Assembly: GCA_023413015.1 (NCBI GenBank)
Contig: JAEZQR010000163.1
Coordinates: 1 to 11,666, forward strand
Direction of reading: 5' to 3'
From: Pseudomonadota bacterium
GTDB lineage: Bacteria > Pseudomonadota > Alphaproteobacteria > Sphingomonadales > Sphingomonadaceae
Length of the DNA: 11,666 nucleotides
The translations under genes and the position numbers were made by a program. Below are positions 1 through 7,163 of the stretch, piece by piece. The notes under the pieces are model-generated. The model was not told the origin of the DNA. It saw nothing but the letters and a program-made list of their open reading frames with translations, and did no database searches. Every line of letters begins with the position of its first letter. Position 1 is the first letter of the stretch.

Positions 1-691
1 GCGCGCGCTCGGCCCGGACGGCGAGCGAGGTGGGTGCGTGGTCGATCGCGGCAACGAGCGCTTGGGTCGCCGCGTCGTCGGCGCGCAGCTCGACGCCGAC
101 TGCGCCCTGTGCGGGGGCGGGGAGGAAAAGCTCGGGCGGGATCGGCGTGCCGACGTCGGGGCGGCCGAGGCGGTCGAGGCCGGCGGCAGCGAGCAGCGTC
201 GCGTCCGCCTCGCCGGTGCGCAGCTTCGAGATGCGGGTGTCGACATTGCCGCGGAAGGGGATGATCGACAGGTCGGGCCGGGCATGGAGCGCCTGCGCCG
301 CGCGGCGCGGGGACGAGGTGCCGAGGCGCGCGCCTTGCGGCAGACACATGAAATCGTCGCAGTCGTTCGCGAGCAGCCGGTCGCGCACGTCGGCGCGCGG
401 CAGCATCGCGGCAATGGCGAGCGTGTCGGGACGCCAGGTCTCGACATCCTTCATCGAATGGACGGCGATGTCGATGCGCCCGTCGAGGAGCGCGGCTTCG
501 AGCTCCTTGGTCCACAGCGCCTTGCCGCCGATCTCGGCCAGGGGGCGGTCCTGCACCTTATCGCCGGTGGTCTTGATCGGCACGATCGCCACCGCATCTT
601 CGGTCCAGCCGTGCGCGGCGCACAGCGCCTCCGCCACCATCCGGGCCTGCGTGAGCGCGAGCGGCGATCCGCGCGTCCCTAGCTTCAGCAT
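1..691 (-). CDS. hemC: Hydroxymethylbilane synthase (porphobilinogen deaminase), 3' end outside window
   Basis: This cytosolic enzyme joins four porphobilinogens into hydroxymethylbilane for heme and other tetrapyrroles. Reading leftward from ATG at 691-689 gives 230 uninterrupted residues up to the window edge; the family is usually about 310 long. Visible family motifs are the N-terminal KLGTRGSPLALTQA (3-16), KTTGDK (40-45), AVHSMKDV (76-83) with the catalytic Asp at 82, GTSSPRR (124-130), RGNVDTR (147-153) and PAPAQGAVG (191-199). The sequence ends at AERA, just before the segment that carries the cofactor-binding cysteine, so that residue is off the window. A GGAG core (700-697 on the minus strand) lies a few bases before the ATG. 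The gene is divergent from tsaD across 54 bases. Identity is firm from the motifs; only the 3' end is missing. Confidence 0.95.
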   Translation of the reverse strand, partial: MLKLGTRGSPLALTQARMVAEALCAAHGWTEDAVAIVPIKTTGDKVQDRPLAEIGGKALWTKELEAALLDGRIDIAVHSMKDVETWRPDTLAIAAMLPRADVRDRLLANDCDDFMCLPQGARLGTSSPRRAAQALHARPDLSIIPFRGNVDTRISKLRTGEADATLLAAAGLDRLGRPDVGTPIPPELFLPAPAQGAVGVELRADDAATQALVAAIDHAPTSLAVRAERA

Positions 692-708
692 TGTCTCCAC
701 GGGGTGGG

Positions 709-737
709 CTTATGCTAGGGCTGCCTCAAGCTTACAA
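709..737 (-). promoter_or_regulatory. Candidate hemC promoter in the hemC/tsaD divergent gap
   Basis: On the minus strand, TTGTAA (737-732) and CATAAG (714-709) are separated by 17 bases. They each match four of six positions of the sigma-70 hexamers. A start a few bases further would give a very short hemC leader. The same 54-base gap must also hold the tsaD promoter, for which no convincing hexamers were seen. This is pattern matching by eye only. Confidence 0.25.
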
Positions 738-745
738 GGAAACGA

Positions 746-1786
746 ATGTCCCATCCCCTCATCCTCGGCATCGAATCGAGCTGCGACGAGACGGCGGTGG
801 CGCTGGTGTGCGCCGACCGAACGATCCTGGCGCAGCGGGTGGCGAGCCAGGACGACGATCACCGCATTTACGGCGGCGTGGTGCCCGAGATCGCGGCGCG
901 CGCGCATGTCGAGGTGCTGGCGCCGATGGTGGAAGCGGTGTTGGCGGATGCCGGACTGACCTTGCGTGACGTCGATGCGATCGCAGCGACCGCCGGGCCG
1001 GGGCTGATCGGCGGAGTGATGGTGGGACTGGTGACCGGCAAGGCGCTGGCGCTCGCCGCGCACAAGCCGCTGATCGCGATCAACCATCTGGAAGGCCATG
1101 CGCTGTCGCCGCGGCTCGTCGCGCCCGAGATCGAGTTTCCCTACCTGCTTCTGCTGGTGTCGGGCGGGCACTGCCAGCTGCTTAAAGTGGAGGGGGTGGG
1201 GCGCTACCGGCGGCTCGCCACCACGATCGACGATGCGGCCGGCGAGGCGTTCGACAAGGTGGCGAAGATCCTGAAGCTGGGCTTCCCGGGCGGGCCGGCG
1301 GTCGAGCGCGCGGCGCGCGACGGCGATCCCGCCCGCTTCAAGCTGCCGCGGCCGCTGGTGAATACGTCCGAGCCGCACTTCTCCTTTGCCGGCCTCAAGA
1401 CCGCGGTGCTGCGCGCGGCGCAGGCGCAGCCCGACGCCACCGCCGATCTGGCGGCGAGCTTCCAGCAGGCGGTGGTCGACTGCCTGGTCGGCCGGACCGC
1501 GCGCGCGATCGAAGCGGCGGGCGAGATCAGCGCGCTGGTGGTGGCGGGCGGCGTCGCGGCCAATTCGGCGATCCGCGCGGCGCTGACCGAGCTGGCGGCG
1601 GCGAAGGGACTGCCCTTCGTGGCACCGCCGGGGTGGCTGTGCACCGACAATGCCGCGATGATCGCCTGGGCGGGCGCGGAGCGGTTCAAGCTGGGCCTGG
1701 TGAACGGGTTCGACGTGCCGGCGCGGCCGCGCTGGCCGCTCGATCCGGATGCGGCGCCGGCACGAGGAGCGGGGGTCAAGGCATGA
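746..1786 (+). CDS. tsaD: tRNA N6-adenosine threonylcarbamoyltransferase TsaD
   Basis: TsaD (Kae1/YgjD family, ASKHA fold) transfers threonylcarbamoyl from TC-AMP to A37 of ANN-decoding tRNAs, working with TsaB and TsaE in the cytosol. The 346-residue product has the family's normal length. Visible motifs are ILGIESSCDET (6-16), the metal-binding NHLEGH with His114 and His118, LLLVSGGHC (135-143), DDAAGEAFDK (162-171), then PHFSFAGLKTAV, VAGGVAANSAIR and, near the end, CTDNAAMIAWAG with the conserved Asp. The ATG at 746 is chosen because AAGGAAA (736-742) lies just upstream and the protein starts directly with the first beta strand. Its TGA overlaps the gpsA ATG by four bases (1783-1786), so the two are probably co-translated. 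tsaB and tsaE are not in the window. Confidence 0.97.
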   Translation: MSHPLILGIESSCDETAVALVCADRTILAQRVASQDDDHRIYGGVVPEIAARAHVEVLAPMVEAVLADAGLTLRDVDAIAATAGPGLIGGVMVGLVTGKALALAAHKPLIAINHLEGHALSPRLVAPEIEFPYLLLLVSGGHCQLLKVEGVGRYRRLATTIDDAAGEAFDKVAKILKLGFPGGPAVERAARDGDPARFKLPRPLVNTSEPHFSFAGLKTAVLRAAQAQPDATADLAASFQQAVVDCLVGRTARAIEAAGEISALVVAGGVAANSAIRAALTELAAAKGLPFVAPPGWLCTDNAAMIAWAGAERFKLGLVNGFDVPARPRWPLDPDAAPARGAGVKA

Positions 1787-2766
1787 CGCATGTAGGGGTA
1801 ATCGGCGGCGGCGCGTGGGGCACGGCGCTGGCACAGGTGGCGGCGGCGAACGGGCCGGTGACGATCTGGGCGCGCGAGGCCGAGGTCATCGAGGGCATCA
1901 ATCGCGACCATGTCAACGAAGCGTTCCTGCCGGGCGTGCCGCTCGACCCGGGCGTGCGGGCGACGGGCGATCTTGACGATGTTGGTGCCTGCGACATGTG
2001 GCTGGTGGTGACGCCGGCGCAGTTTCTGCGCAGCGTGCTGGCGCAGGCGCCGACGCGCGCCGATCGGCCGGTCGTGCTGTGCTCGAAGGGGATCGAGGCG
2101 GGCAGCGGCAAGCTGATGTCCGAGGCGGCCGAAGAGGCCGACCCCGGTGCGGCGATCGCGGTGCTGTCGGGCCCGACCTTCGCCCACGAGGTGGCGAAGG
2201 GCTTGCCGACCGCGATCACGCTCGCCTGCGCCGACGAGGCCATCGGCGAGCGGTTGGCGGCGCGGCTGGCACGCCCCGGCTTCCGCCCCTACTGGACCGA
2301 CGACGTGATCGGCGCCGAGGTCGGCGGTGCGGTCAAGAACGTGCTGGCGATCGCCTGCGGCGTGGTGGTCGGGCGCGGCCTGGGCGAGAACGCCAAGGCG
2401 GCGCTGATCGCACGCGGCTTCGCCGAGATGAGCCGCTTCGGCGTGGCGAAGGGCGCGAAGGCCTCGACGCTCGGTGGACTGTCGGGCCTGGGCGATCTGG
2501 TGCTCACCTGCTCGAGCCCGCAGTCGCGCAACATGAGCCTGGGGATGGGGCTCGGCCAGGGCCGGAGCGCCGCCGAGCTGTTGAGCAACCGGCGGACGGT
2601 CGCCGAGGGGGCGTTCACCGCGCCGGTGCTGCTGGCGGCAGCGCGCGAGCTCGGCGTCGACATGCCGATCACCGAGGCCGTCGTCGATCTGCTGGACGGC
2701 AAGGTGTCGGTCGATGCCGCGGTCGAGCGGCTGCTGAGCCGGCCGCGCCGCGCCGAAGGCATCTAG
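1783..2766 (+). CDS. gpsA: Glycerol-3-phosphate dehydrogenase [NAD(P)+] GpsA
   Basis: GpsA reduces dihydroxyacetone phosphate to sn-glycerol-3-phosphate, the backbone precursor of phospholipids. The 327-residue protein shows the N-terminal Rossmann loop GVIGGGAWGTALA (5-17), CSKGIE (100-105), the SGPTFAHEVAKG stretch (129-140), GAVKNVLAIACG (182-193) with the catalytic Lys185, GLSGLGDLVLTCSSPQSRN (232-250) and the helical C-terminal domain. The frame stays open upstream inside tsaD. The start at 1783 is preferred because it begins right at the nucleotide-binding strand, overlaps the tsaD stop as ATGA and has GAGGAGCGGGGG about 10 bases upstream. tsaD-gpsA therefore looks like a coupled pair. 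Its stop lies 3 bases from the stop of the convergent membrane-protein gene. Confidence 0.97.
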   Translation: MTHVGVIGGGAWGTALAQVAAANGPVTIWAREAEVIEGINRDHVNEAFLPGVPLDPGVRATGDLDDVGACDMWLVVTPAQFLRSVLAQAPTRADRPVVLCSKGIEAGSGKLMSEAAEEADPGAAIAVLSGPTFAHEVAKGLPTAITLACADEAIGERLAARLARPGFRPYWTDDVIGAEVGGAVKNVLAIACGVVVGRGLGENAKAALIARGFAEMSRFGVAKGAKASTLGGLSGLGDLVLTCSSPQSRNMSLGMGLGQGRSAAELLSNRRTVAEGAFTAPVLLAAARELGVDMPITEAVVDLLDGKVSVDAAVERLLSRPRRAEGI

Positions 2767-2769
2767 CGC

Positions 2770-3243
2770 TCAGGCGATCGCGGGGCGGCGGGAGTGTAGC
2801 GCGCGAGCGGTGACGAGCGCCATCGGGATGCCGACGCAGACGATGTGCGAGAAGAGCGCGTTGCCGAGGCTCCAGACATTGAGCTTCGGCAGGTTCGCCG
2901 GGAAGCGCAGCGGCACGACGATCCAGTACATCACGAAATAGAGGAGTATACCGTAGGCCGTGCCCGCCGCCAGCGGATGGCGGAGCAGCGCCGGCAGGCG
3001 CCGGGCGGCCATGACGAACACCGTCACCATCACGGCCATGATCGAATAGTGCACGGCGAGCCCGAGCAGCGCCGCGCCCAGCCCGCCGTCGCGCATCGCG
3101 TCGCCGAAGGGGCCGCTCGCCACGTAGCGCAGGATTCGGTTCGGCAGCACGCCGGCCATCGCGCCGAACAGGAAGGCGCTGAGGATGTCGAGCGTCCCCG
3201 ACAGCGCGGTTCCGATCGCTATGGTCCGTGACGTCGATCCCAT
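2770..3243 (-). CDS. Small integral membrane protein of unknown function
   Basis: The 157-residue product is not confidently assigned to a family. It has about four predicted membrane helices: roughly residues 9-32 (ending in GAMAGVLPNRI), 55-80, 88-112 (containing YGILLYFVMYWIVVPLRF) and 127-148. Short charged segments separate them, and a basic C-terminus (SRRPAIA) follows. The stretch between helices 1 and 2, NRILRYVASGPFGDAMRDGG, is likely a loop. GC-rich codon use matches the flanking housekeeping genes, which supports real coding. It converges on gpsA with 3 bases between the stop codons and diverges from the glycosyltransferase operon across 316 bases. CCTCCC on the plus strand (3247-3252), i.e. 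GGGAGG on the minus strand, is a good ribosome site a few bases before the ATG. A small transporter or stress-related membrane protein is possible; no function is claimed. Confidence 0.75.
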   Translation of the reverse strand: MGSTSRTIAIGTALSGTLDILSAFLFGAMAGVLPNRILRYVASGPFGDAMRDGGLGAALLGLAVHYSIMAVMVTVFVMAARRLPALLRHPLAAGTAYGILLYFVMYWIVVPLRFPANLPKLNVWSLGNALFSHIVCVGIPMALVTARALHSRRPAIA

Positions 3244-3559
3244 CCCAGCCTCCCTGTCTCCGTCGGCTTGGGCGAAACGTTAGGCCTGTCGCCAGCCACG
3301 GCGGCACGCGGGATCGATCAACCGCGGTCCGGCTTCGATGAACGTCAGCGGCACCATCGCGGATGACGGCTGAACCGACCGCGGTGCCACAAGCACATCT
3401 GATCTACAGGCGGTTGCGCATCCGTGCAGCCGCCAAATACACCGCGCGTTACGCACAGATGTTTTTCACGTTGTTGTGCAATTTATACATCCTCATTGTG
3501 AGGAACTAAATAAAACTCCAACTATTACGGCTGCATATCATTCTCGGAGCACGTGAATA
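3244..3559. promoter_or_regulatory. Divergent intergenic region, AT-rich toward the glycosyltransferase operon
   Basis: These 316 bases carry no plausible gene. The left part (3244-3400) is GC-rich like the genes. The right part, especially 3433-3555, is conspicuously AT-rich for this genome, with runs such as TTTTT (3462-3466) and TAAATAAAA (3507-3515). Structure seen: an imperfect stem CGGTTGC/GCAGCCG (3411-3417 with 3426-3432, one G-T pair) and a perfect inverted repeat at 3490-3504. A TATACA hexamer (3484-3489) with TTTTCA 15 bases upstream (3463-3468) is a weak promoter candidate for the operon. CGGAG (3545-3549) is the likely ribosome site for the gene starting at 3560. The leader could be about 60 bases if that promoter is real. 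Confidence 0.5.
3490..3504. repeat. Perfect 6-bp inverted repeat, candidate operator
   Basis: TCCTCA-TTG-TGAGGA forms two perfect 6-base arms around a 3-base centre. It begins right after the TATACA hexamer at 3484-3489 and lies 56 bases before the first glycosyltransferase start. The position fits a repressor site overlapping a transcription start, but short repeats of this size also occur by chance. Confidence 0.35.
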
Positions 3560-5146
3560 ATGGAGCGCCTGGACAGTCTGCCGAGCGTTGCGGTGAAGAC
3601 TGTTGCCGCGCGTCCGGTGCGATTTGCGAGCGACATCTGGGTCAGTCGGCTGACCTTTGCCGTCCTTGGCGCCCTGCTTCTCGTCAGGTCGCTCAACACC
3701 GGGTACGACCACGACGAGGATCAATATGTCGGCGGCGCCTATTTCGCCGCCAAGATGATGATCTTCCGCGACTTCATGCATCTGCAGACGCCGCTGCAGG
3801 CGTGGCTTTTCGCGCCGATCGCCGAATTCTTCCCCGGTCATGTCTACATCGCGATGCGCGTTGCGAACGTGCTGTTCGCGGTCGCGACGCTGGCGGCCGT
3901 CTATGCCGCGATCCGGATCGCGGGCGGGAGCCGATGGGCCGGGACGGCGGCGATGGCGATGCTGGCCTTCTGTACGCCGTTCCAGGCCTGCGCCAGCCTC
4001 GTGCGCAACGATATCGTGCCGCTGTTCTTCTCCAGCCTCGGGATCGTCGCCGGGATCACGGCGGCGCGACGCGACGACGGGCGTGCGGCGATCGCCTGGC
4101 TCCTCGCAGGACTCGCCTTCGGCCTGGCGACCAGCGCCAAGATCTCGCACGCCTTCTTCGGCGCCGGGGCCGGGCTGTTCCTCGCGGCGATGTGGCTGCG
4201 CACCCGGGACCGGACCTGGGCACGGAACTTCCTGGCCTATGGCGTCGGCGGGTTCGCCGGCCTGCTGCCGAGCCTGATCGCCTTTGCCGCCGCACCCGCC
4301 GCCTTCCTGTGGGGCGTGGTGGAATATGGCGCCACGGCGCCCTTCCAATGGTATTCGCTGAACGGGCTGGGCCACATGCTGTCCCCCCGACACACGGTGG
4401 TGGAAGCGCTCGACCGGGTAGGCGGATCGCCCGCCCTGCCCGCTCTGATCTGCATCGCGGCGCTCATCGCCCGTCGCGGCTGGTGGCAATCCCGACGCGA
4501 GCTGCTCCTGCTCGACGTCCTGCTCGTCGCGGGCGGGATCGCGGCCATCCTGCCGACCCCGAGCTGGAGCTATTATTATGTGACGCTGCTACTGCCGCTG
4601 TTCGTCCGGTTCGGCGCCGTGATCGACGATCTCCCCCGACTGTCGCGCGGCGCGCCCGTCCTCCTGCTGACGGTCGTTGCCGCCAGCTCGGTCCCGACGC
4701 TCTACCGGATGCGCGAGACCGTCGGGACGGCGTTCGACGGGCTGAGGATGACGAGGATCCATAACCAGGCCCTGTGGATCGGCGACCGCCTGCGTGCGGC
4801 CGGCGTCCGCGGCCGCCTGGTGACCTTCTCGCCGGCCATCGCGATCGACAGCGGCTTCCCGCTCGATCGCCGCTTCGCGACCGGGGTTTTCGTCTACCGC
4901 AGCGGCGTACTGCTCTCCGCCACAGCGCATGAGCGGTTCCATACGATCGGCCCGGCGACGCTGGCGGCCTCGCTCGACCGCGACCCGCCGGCCGCCATCC
5001 TCGTGGGATACGAAAGCAGCCACGTGCGCTTTCGCCTCTACCCGGACACGGATCTCCGCGCCTACGCCACGGCGCGGGGCTACGTCCATGTCCGGGACCC
5101 GGCCTATCGCGCCGAACTCTATATCAATCCGCGCGCAGGAGCCTGA
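3560..5146 (+). CDS. GT-C-fold multi-spanning membrane glycosyltransferase (PMT/ArnT-like, GtrC role)
   Basis: The 528-residue protein has the layout of a GT-C glycosyltransferase. After an N-terminal helix (about 31-47) comes a first outer loop with the acidic cluster YDHDEDQY (49-56), the place where GT-C enzymes keep catalytic or metal-binding acids. About nine further hydrophobic segments follow up to about residue 380, with SWSYYY at 335-340. A soluble C-terminal domain of about 140 residues ends the protein. Such enzymes take a sugar from a polyprenyl-phosphate carrier and attach it to an acceptor on the periplasmic side. The downstream partners (GT2 and GtrA) match this role. CGGAG (3545-3549) supports the ATG at 3560. 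The TGA shares one base with the next ATG (5146). Specific sugar and acceptor are unknown; assignment rests on topology and the acidic loop, not on a database hit. Confidence 0.85.
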   Translation: MERLDSLPSVAVKTVAARPVRFASDIWVSRLTFAVLGALLLVRSLNTGYDHDEDQYVGGAYFAAKMMIFRDFMHLQTPLQAWLFAPIAEFFPGHVYIAMRVANVLFAVATLAAVYAAIRIAGGSRWAGTAAMAMLAFCTPFQACASLVRNDIVPLFFSSLGIVAGITAARRDDGRAAIAWLLAGLAFGLATSAKISHAFFGAGAGLFLAAMWLRTRDRTWARNFLAYGVGGFAGLLPSLIAFAAAPAAFLWGVVEYGATAPFQWYSLNGLGHMLSPRHTVVEALDRVGGSPALPALICIAALIARRGWWQSRRELLLLDVLLVAGGIAAILPTPSWSYYYVTLLLPLFVRFGAVIDDLPRLSRGAPVLLLTVVAASSVPTLYRMRETVGTAFDGLRMTRIHNQALWIGDRLRAAGVRGRLVTFSPAIAIDSGFPLDRRFATGVFVYRSGVLLSATAHERFHTIGPATLAASLDRDPPAAILVGYESSHVRFRLYPDTDLRAYATARGYVHVRDPAYRAELYINPRAGA

Positions 5147-6126
5147 TGGTGGCGGCGACCGAGAAGTTCGATACCATCGGAAAGCGTCTGGCCCGCCCGC
5201 ATCGCGCGCCGCCGCGGATCGCCGTGATCATCCCCTGCTACAACGAGGCGGCGGCCATCGGGCAGGTGGTGCGCGATTTCCGGGCGGCGCTGCCGACCGC
5301 GGACGTCTACGTCTACGACAACAATTCGAGCGACGGCACCCGCGACGCGGCGGCGCGGGCCGGCGCGATCGTCCGGTCGGAGCCGCGCCAGGGCAAAGGC
5401 AATGTGGTGCGCCGCATGTTCGCGGACGTCGAAGCCGACGTCTATGTCATGGCCGATGGCGACGCGACCTATGATGCGGGTGCGGCGCCCGAGATGGTGG
5501 CGATGCTGCTCCACGATCAGCTCGACATGGTCGTGGGCTGCCGGAGCGGCGGCGAGGCGGCCTTCCGGCCCGGCCACCGCTTCGGCAACCGGCTGTTCAC
5601 CGGCTTCCTCGCGACGCTGTTCGGCCGGTCCTTCACCGACATGCTGTCGGGCTACCGCGCCTTCTCCCGCCGTTTCGTCAAGAGCTTCCCGTCGCTGTCG
5701 AACGGCTTCGAGATCGAGACCGAGATCGCGGTCCATGCCCTGTCGCTGCGCATGCCCGTCGGCGAGATGGCGACGCGTTACGACGCGCGGCCCGAGGGCT
5801 CGGTCAGCAAGCTCAGCACCTATCGCGATGGCGGGCGAATCCTGCGGATGATGCTTCGGCTGTTCCGTCAGGAGCGGCCCGTGGCCTTCTACGGACTGAT
5901 CGCACTGGCGCTCGGGATTCTCGCGCTCGCCCTCGCCGTGCCGCTGGTGCAGACCTATGTGCAGACCGGGCTCGTGCCGCGCTTTCCGACCGCGATCCTG
6001 TGCACCGGGTTGATCATCCTCGCCACACTGAGCTTTGCCTGCGGCCTGATTCTGGACACCGTCACGCACGGCCGCCAGGAGATTCGGCGCCTGGCCTATC
6101 TCGCCCTGCCGGCGGTGAACGGATGA
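5146..6126 (+). CDS. GT2 polyprenyl-phosphate glycosyltransferase (GtrB/DPM1-like)
   Basis: The product is expected to load a sugar from a nucleotide donor onto undecaprenyl phosphate at the cytoplasmic face. The 326-residue protein has a GT-A domain with VIIPCYNEA (27-35), YDNNSSDGT (57-65), the metal-binding MADGDATYD (102-110, DGD at 104-106), FTDMLSGYRAFSRR (163-176) and RPEGSVSKLSTYRDG (215-229). Two C-terminal membrane helices follow (about 249-270 and 283-305), the arrangement seen in GtrB-type enzymes. The start at 5146 overlaps the previous stop by one base (TGATG) and has CAGGAG (5136-5141) in front. Its own stop overlaps the next ATG by four bases. The family call is firm; whether it makes a glucosyl, mannosyl or other carrier cannot be read here. 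Confidence 0.92.
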   Translation: MVAATEKFDTIGKRLARPHRAPPRIAVIIPCYNEAAAIGQVVRDFRAALPTADVYVYDNNSSDGTRDAAARAGAIVRSEPRQGKGNVVRRMFADVEADVYVMADGDATYDAGAAPEMVAMLLHDQLDMVVGCRSGGEAAFRPGHRFGNRLFTGFLATLFGRSFTDMLSGYRAFSRRFVKSFPSLSNGFEIETEIAVHALSLRMPVGEMATRYDARPEGSVSKLSTYRDGGRILRMMLRLFRQERPVAFYGLIALALGILALALAVPLVQTYVQTGLVPRFPTAILCTGLIILATLSFACGLILDTVTHGRQEIRRLAYLALPAVNG

Positions 6127-6536
6127 CCCTGCCCAACCCGATCGCCTCACGCCGCTTCCGGCGCTTCCTGGTGGTGGGCACCGTCGGGTTCCTATGCGAC
6201 GCGGCCGTATCGCTGCTGCTGATCCGGACGGCCGGCCTGCCCCCGATCCCCGCCCGCGTGCTGGCGTTTATCGCCGCCAGCGTCGTCACCTACCGCCTCA
6301 ACCGGCGCTGGACGTTCGAGACCGCGCCGGGAGCGGATCGCGGCTGGCGGGCCTATGTCGCGGCCACCGGCGTGGGCAGCCTCCTCAATCTTGCGTCCTA
6401 CACCGCCTGGATCGGCGCGTTCGGCGCGGCGCCCGCCGCAATATTGAGCGGCGTCGCGATGGGCTCGCTCGCGGGGCTGTCGTTCAACTATTTCGCCTCC
6501 GCCCGCTTCATCTTCGGACGCGGCAGCCGCACCTGA
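6123..6536 (+). CDS. GtrA-family membrane protein (putative lipid-linked sugar flippase)
   Basis: GtrA-family proteins are small four-helix membrane proteins thought to move polyprenyl-phosphate sugars across the inner membrane. The 137-residue product shows family hallmarks: FRRFLVVGTVGFLCDAAVS (12-30), the VTYRLNRRWTF segment (55-65) and FNYFASARFIFG (121-132), with helices near 15-35, 43-58, 78-98 and 104-124. The frame is open further upstream inside the preceding gene, but ATG at 6123 is preferred because it gives the normal family length and an ATGA overlap with the GT2 stop. It closes the three-gene operon; mntP converges from the other side with only 15 bases between stops. Members of this family also accompany teichoic acid and arabinogalactan modification, so the substrate remains open. 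Confidence 0.92.
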   Translation: MTLPNPIASRRFRRFLVVGTVGFLCDAAVSLLLIRTAGLPPIPARVLAFIAASVVTYRLNRRWTFETAPGADRGWRAYVAATGVGSLLNLASYTAWIGAFGAAPAAILSGVAMGSLAGLSFNYFASARFIFGRGSRT

Positions 6537-6551
6537 CGGCTGGCGGCGCGG

Positions 6552-7109
6552 TCAGCCACCGAGGAACTGGTGCTCGATCAGGATCTTGGTGCCGAGGACG
6601 AGCAGCACGCCGCCGCCGACGATCTCGGCCCAGCGGCCGCTGCGCGAGCCGACGAAGCCGCCGAGATGGACGCCCGCGGTCGAGATCGCAGCGGTGGCGA
6701 GCCCGATCACGAGGCAGGCGACCAGCACCGGCTGGCCCAGCAGCGGCAGCGTGATGCCGGCGGCGGCGGCATCGATGCTGGTCGCGACCGCAGCCCCCAG
6801 CAGCGCCCAGCCGGAGAGCGTGGGAGCGCAGTCGCCATCCTCGCGCGACAGGCCCTCGCGGATCATGCGGGCCCCGAGGAAGCCGAGCAGCGCGAAGGCG
6901 ATCCAGTGATCGAAATCGCGGATCGCGGCGGCAAACGCCACGCCCAGGCCCCAGCCGATGAGCGGCATCACCCCTTGCGCGGTACCGAAGGCGGCACCGA
7001 CGGCGAGCGCCTGGCGCGGGCCGGGCCGGCGCACGCCCTGACAGAGCGCGGCGGCGAACGCATCCATCGACAGCGCCAGCGCCAAGGCGAGAACGGTAAG
7101 CATCATCAT
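6552..7109 (-). CDS. mntP: Manganese efflux pump MntP
   Basis: MntP (formerly DUF204/YebN) exports Mn(II) from the cytoplasm. The 185-residue, six-helix protein has the internal two-fold repeat of the family. The first half carries LALSMDAFAA (11-20) with Asp16, and GFLGARMIREG (76-86). The second half carries ATSIDAAAAG (109-118) with Asp113, and VGSRSGRWAEIVGG (153-166) followed by VLGTKILIEH. The protein opens with three ATG codons in a row (7109, 7106, 7103). GGGGG sits directly against the first, so the third has the better spacing and true translation may start there. No sequence clearly resembling a yybP-ykoY manganese riboswitch was seen in the 77 bases upstream. It may be read through from the small gene ending at 7187. 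Confidence 0.93.
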   Translation of the reverse strand: MMMLTVLALALALSMDAFAAALCQGVRRPGPRQALAVGAAFGTAQGVMPLIGWGLGVAFAAAIRDFDHWIAFALLGFLGARMIREGLSREDGDCAPTLSGWALLGAAVATSIDAAAAGITLPLLGQPVLVACLVIGLATAAISTAGVHLGGFVGSRSGRWAEIVGGGVLLVLGTKILIEHQFLGG

Positions 7110-7163
7110 CCCCCGAAGAGCATGCGGCCTTTAGCGCGGCCGCGTAGCAAGGTCACGGTGGCG

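Noticed and set aside
30..959. Plus-strand open frames across the first 960 bases
   Set aside because: They are opposite hemC, whose minus-strand translation has full family motifs. The frames run through the hemC/tsaD promoter gap into tsaD in the wrong frame.
710..1834. Long open frame antisense to tsaD (374 codons)
   Set aside because: It lies wholly opposite a clear tsaD and has the Arg/His/Gln-rich composition typical of shadows in GC-rich DNA, with no recognisable motif.
3506..4489. Minus-strand open frame opposite the GT-C gene
   Set aside because: Its product is low-complexity Gly/Arg/Glu/Gln-rich and begins inside the glycosyltransferase gene; the plus strand encodes a clear membrane protein.
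3560..6536. Prophage-borne serotype conversion cluster
   Set aside because: No integrase, attachment repeats, tRNA or other phage genes lie nearby, and the gene order is reversed relative to phage gtrABC.
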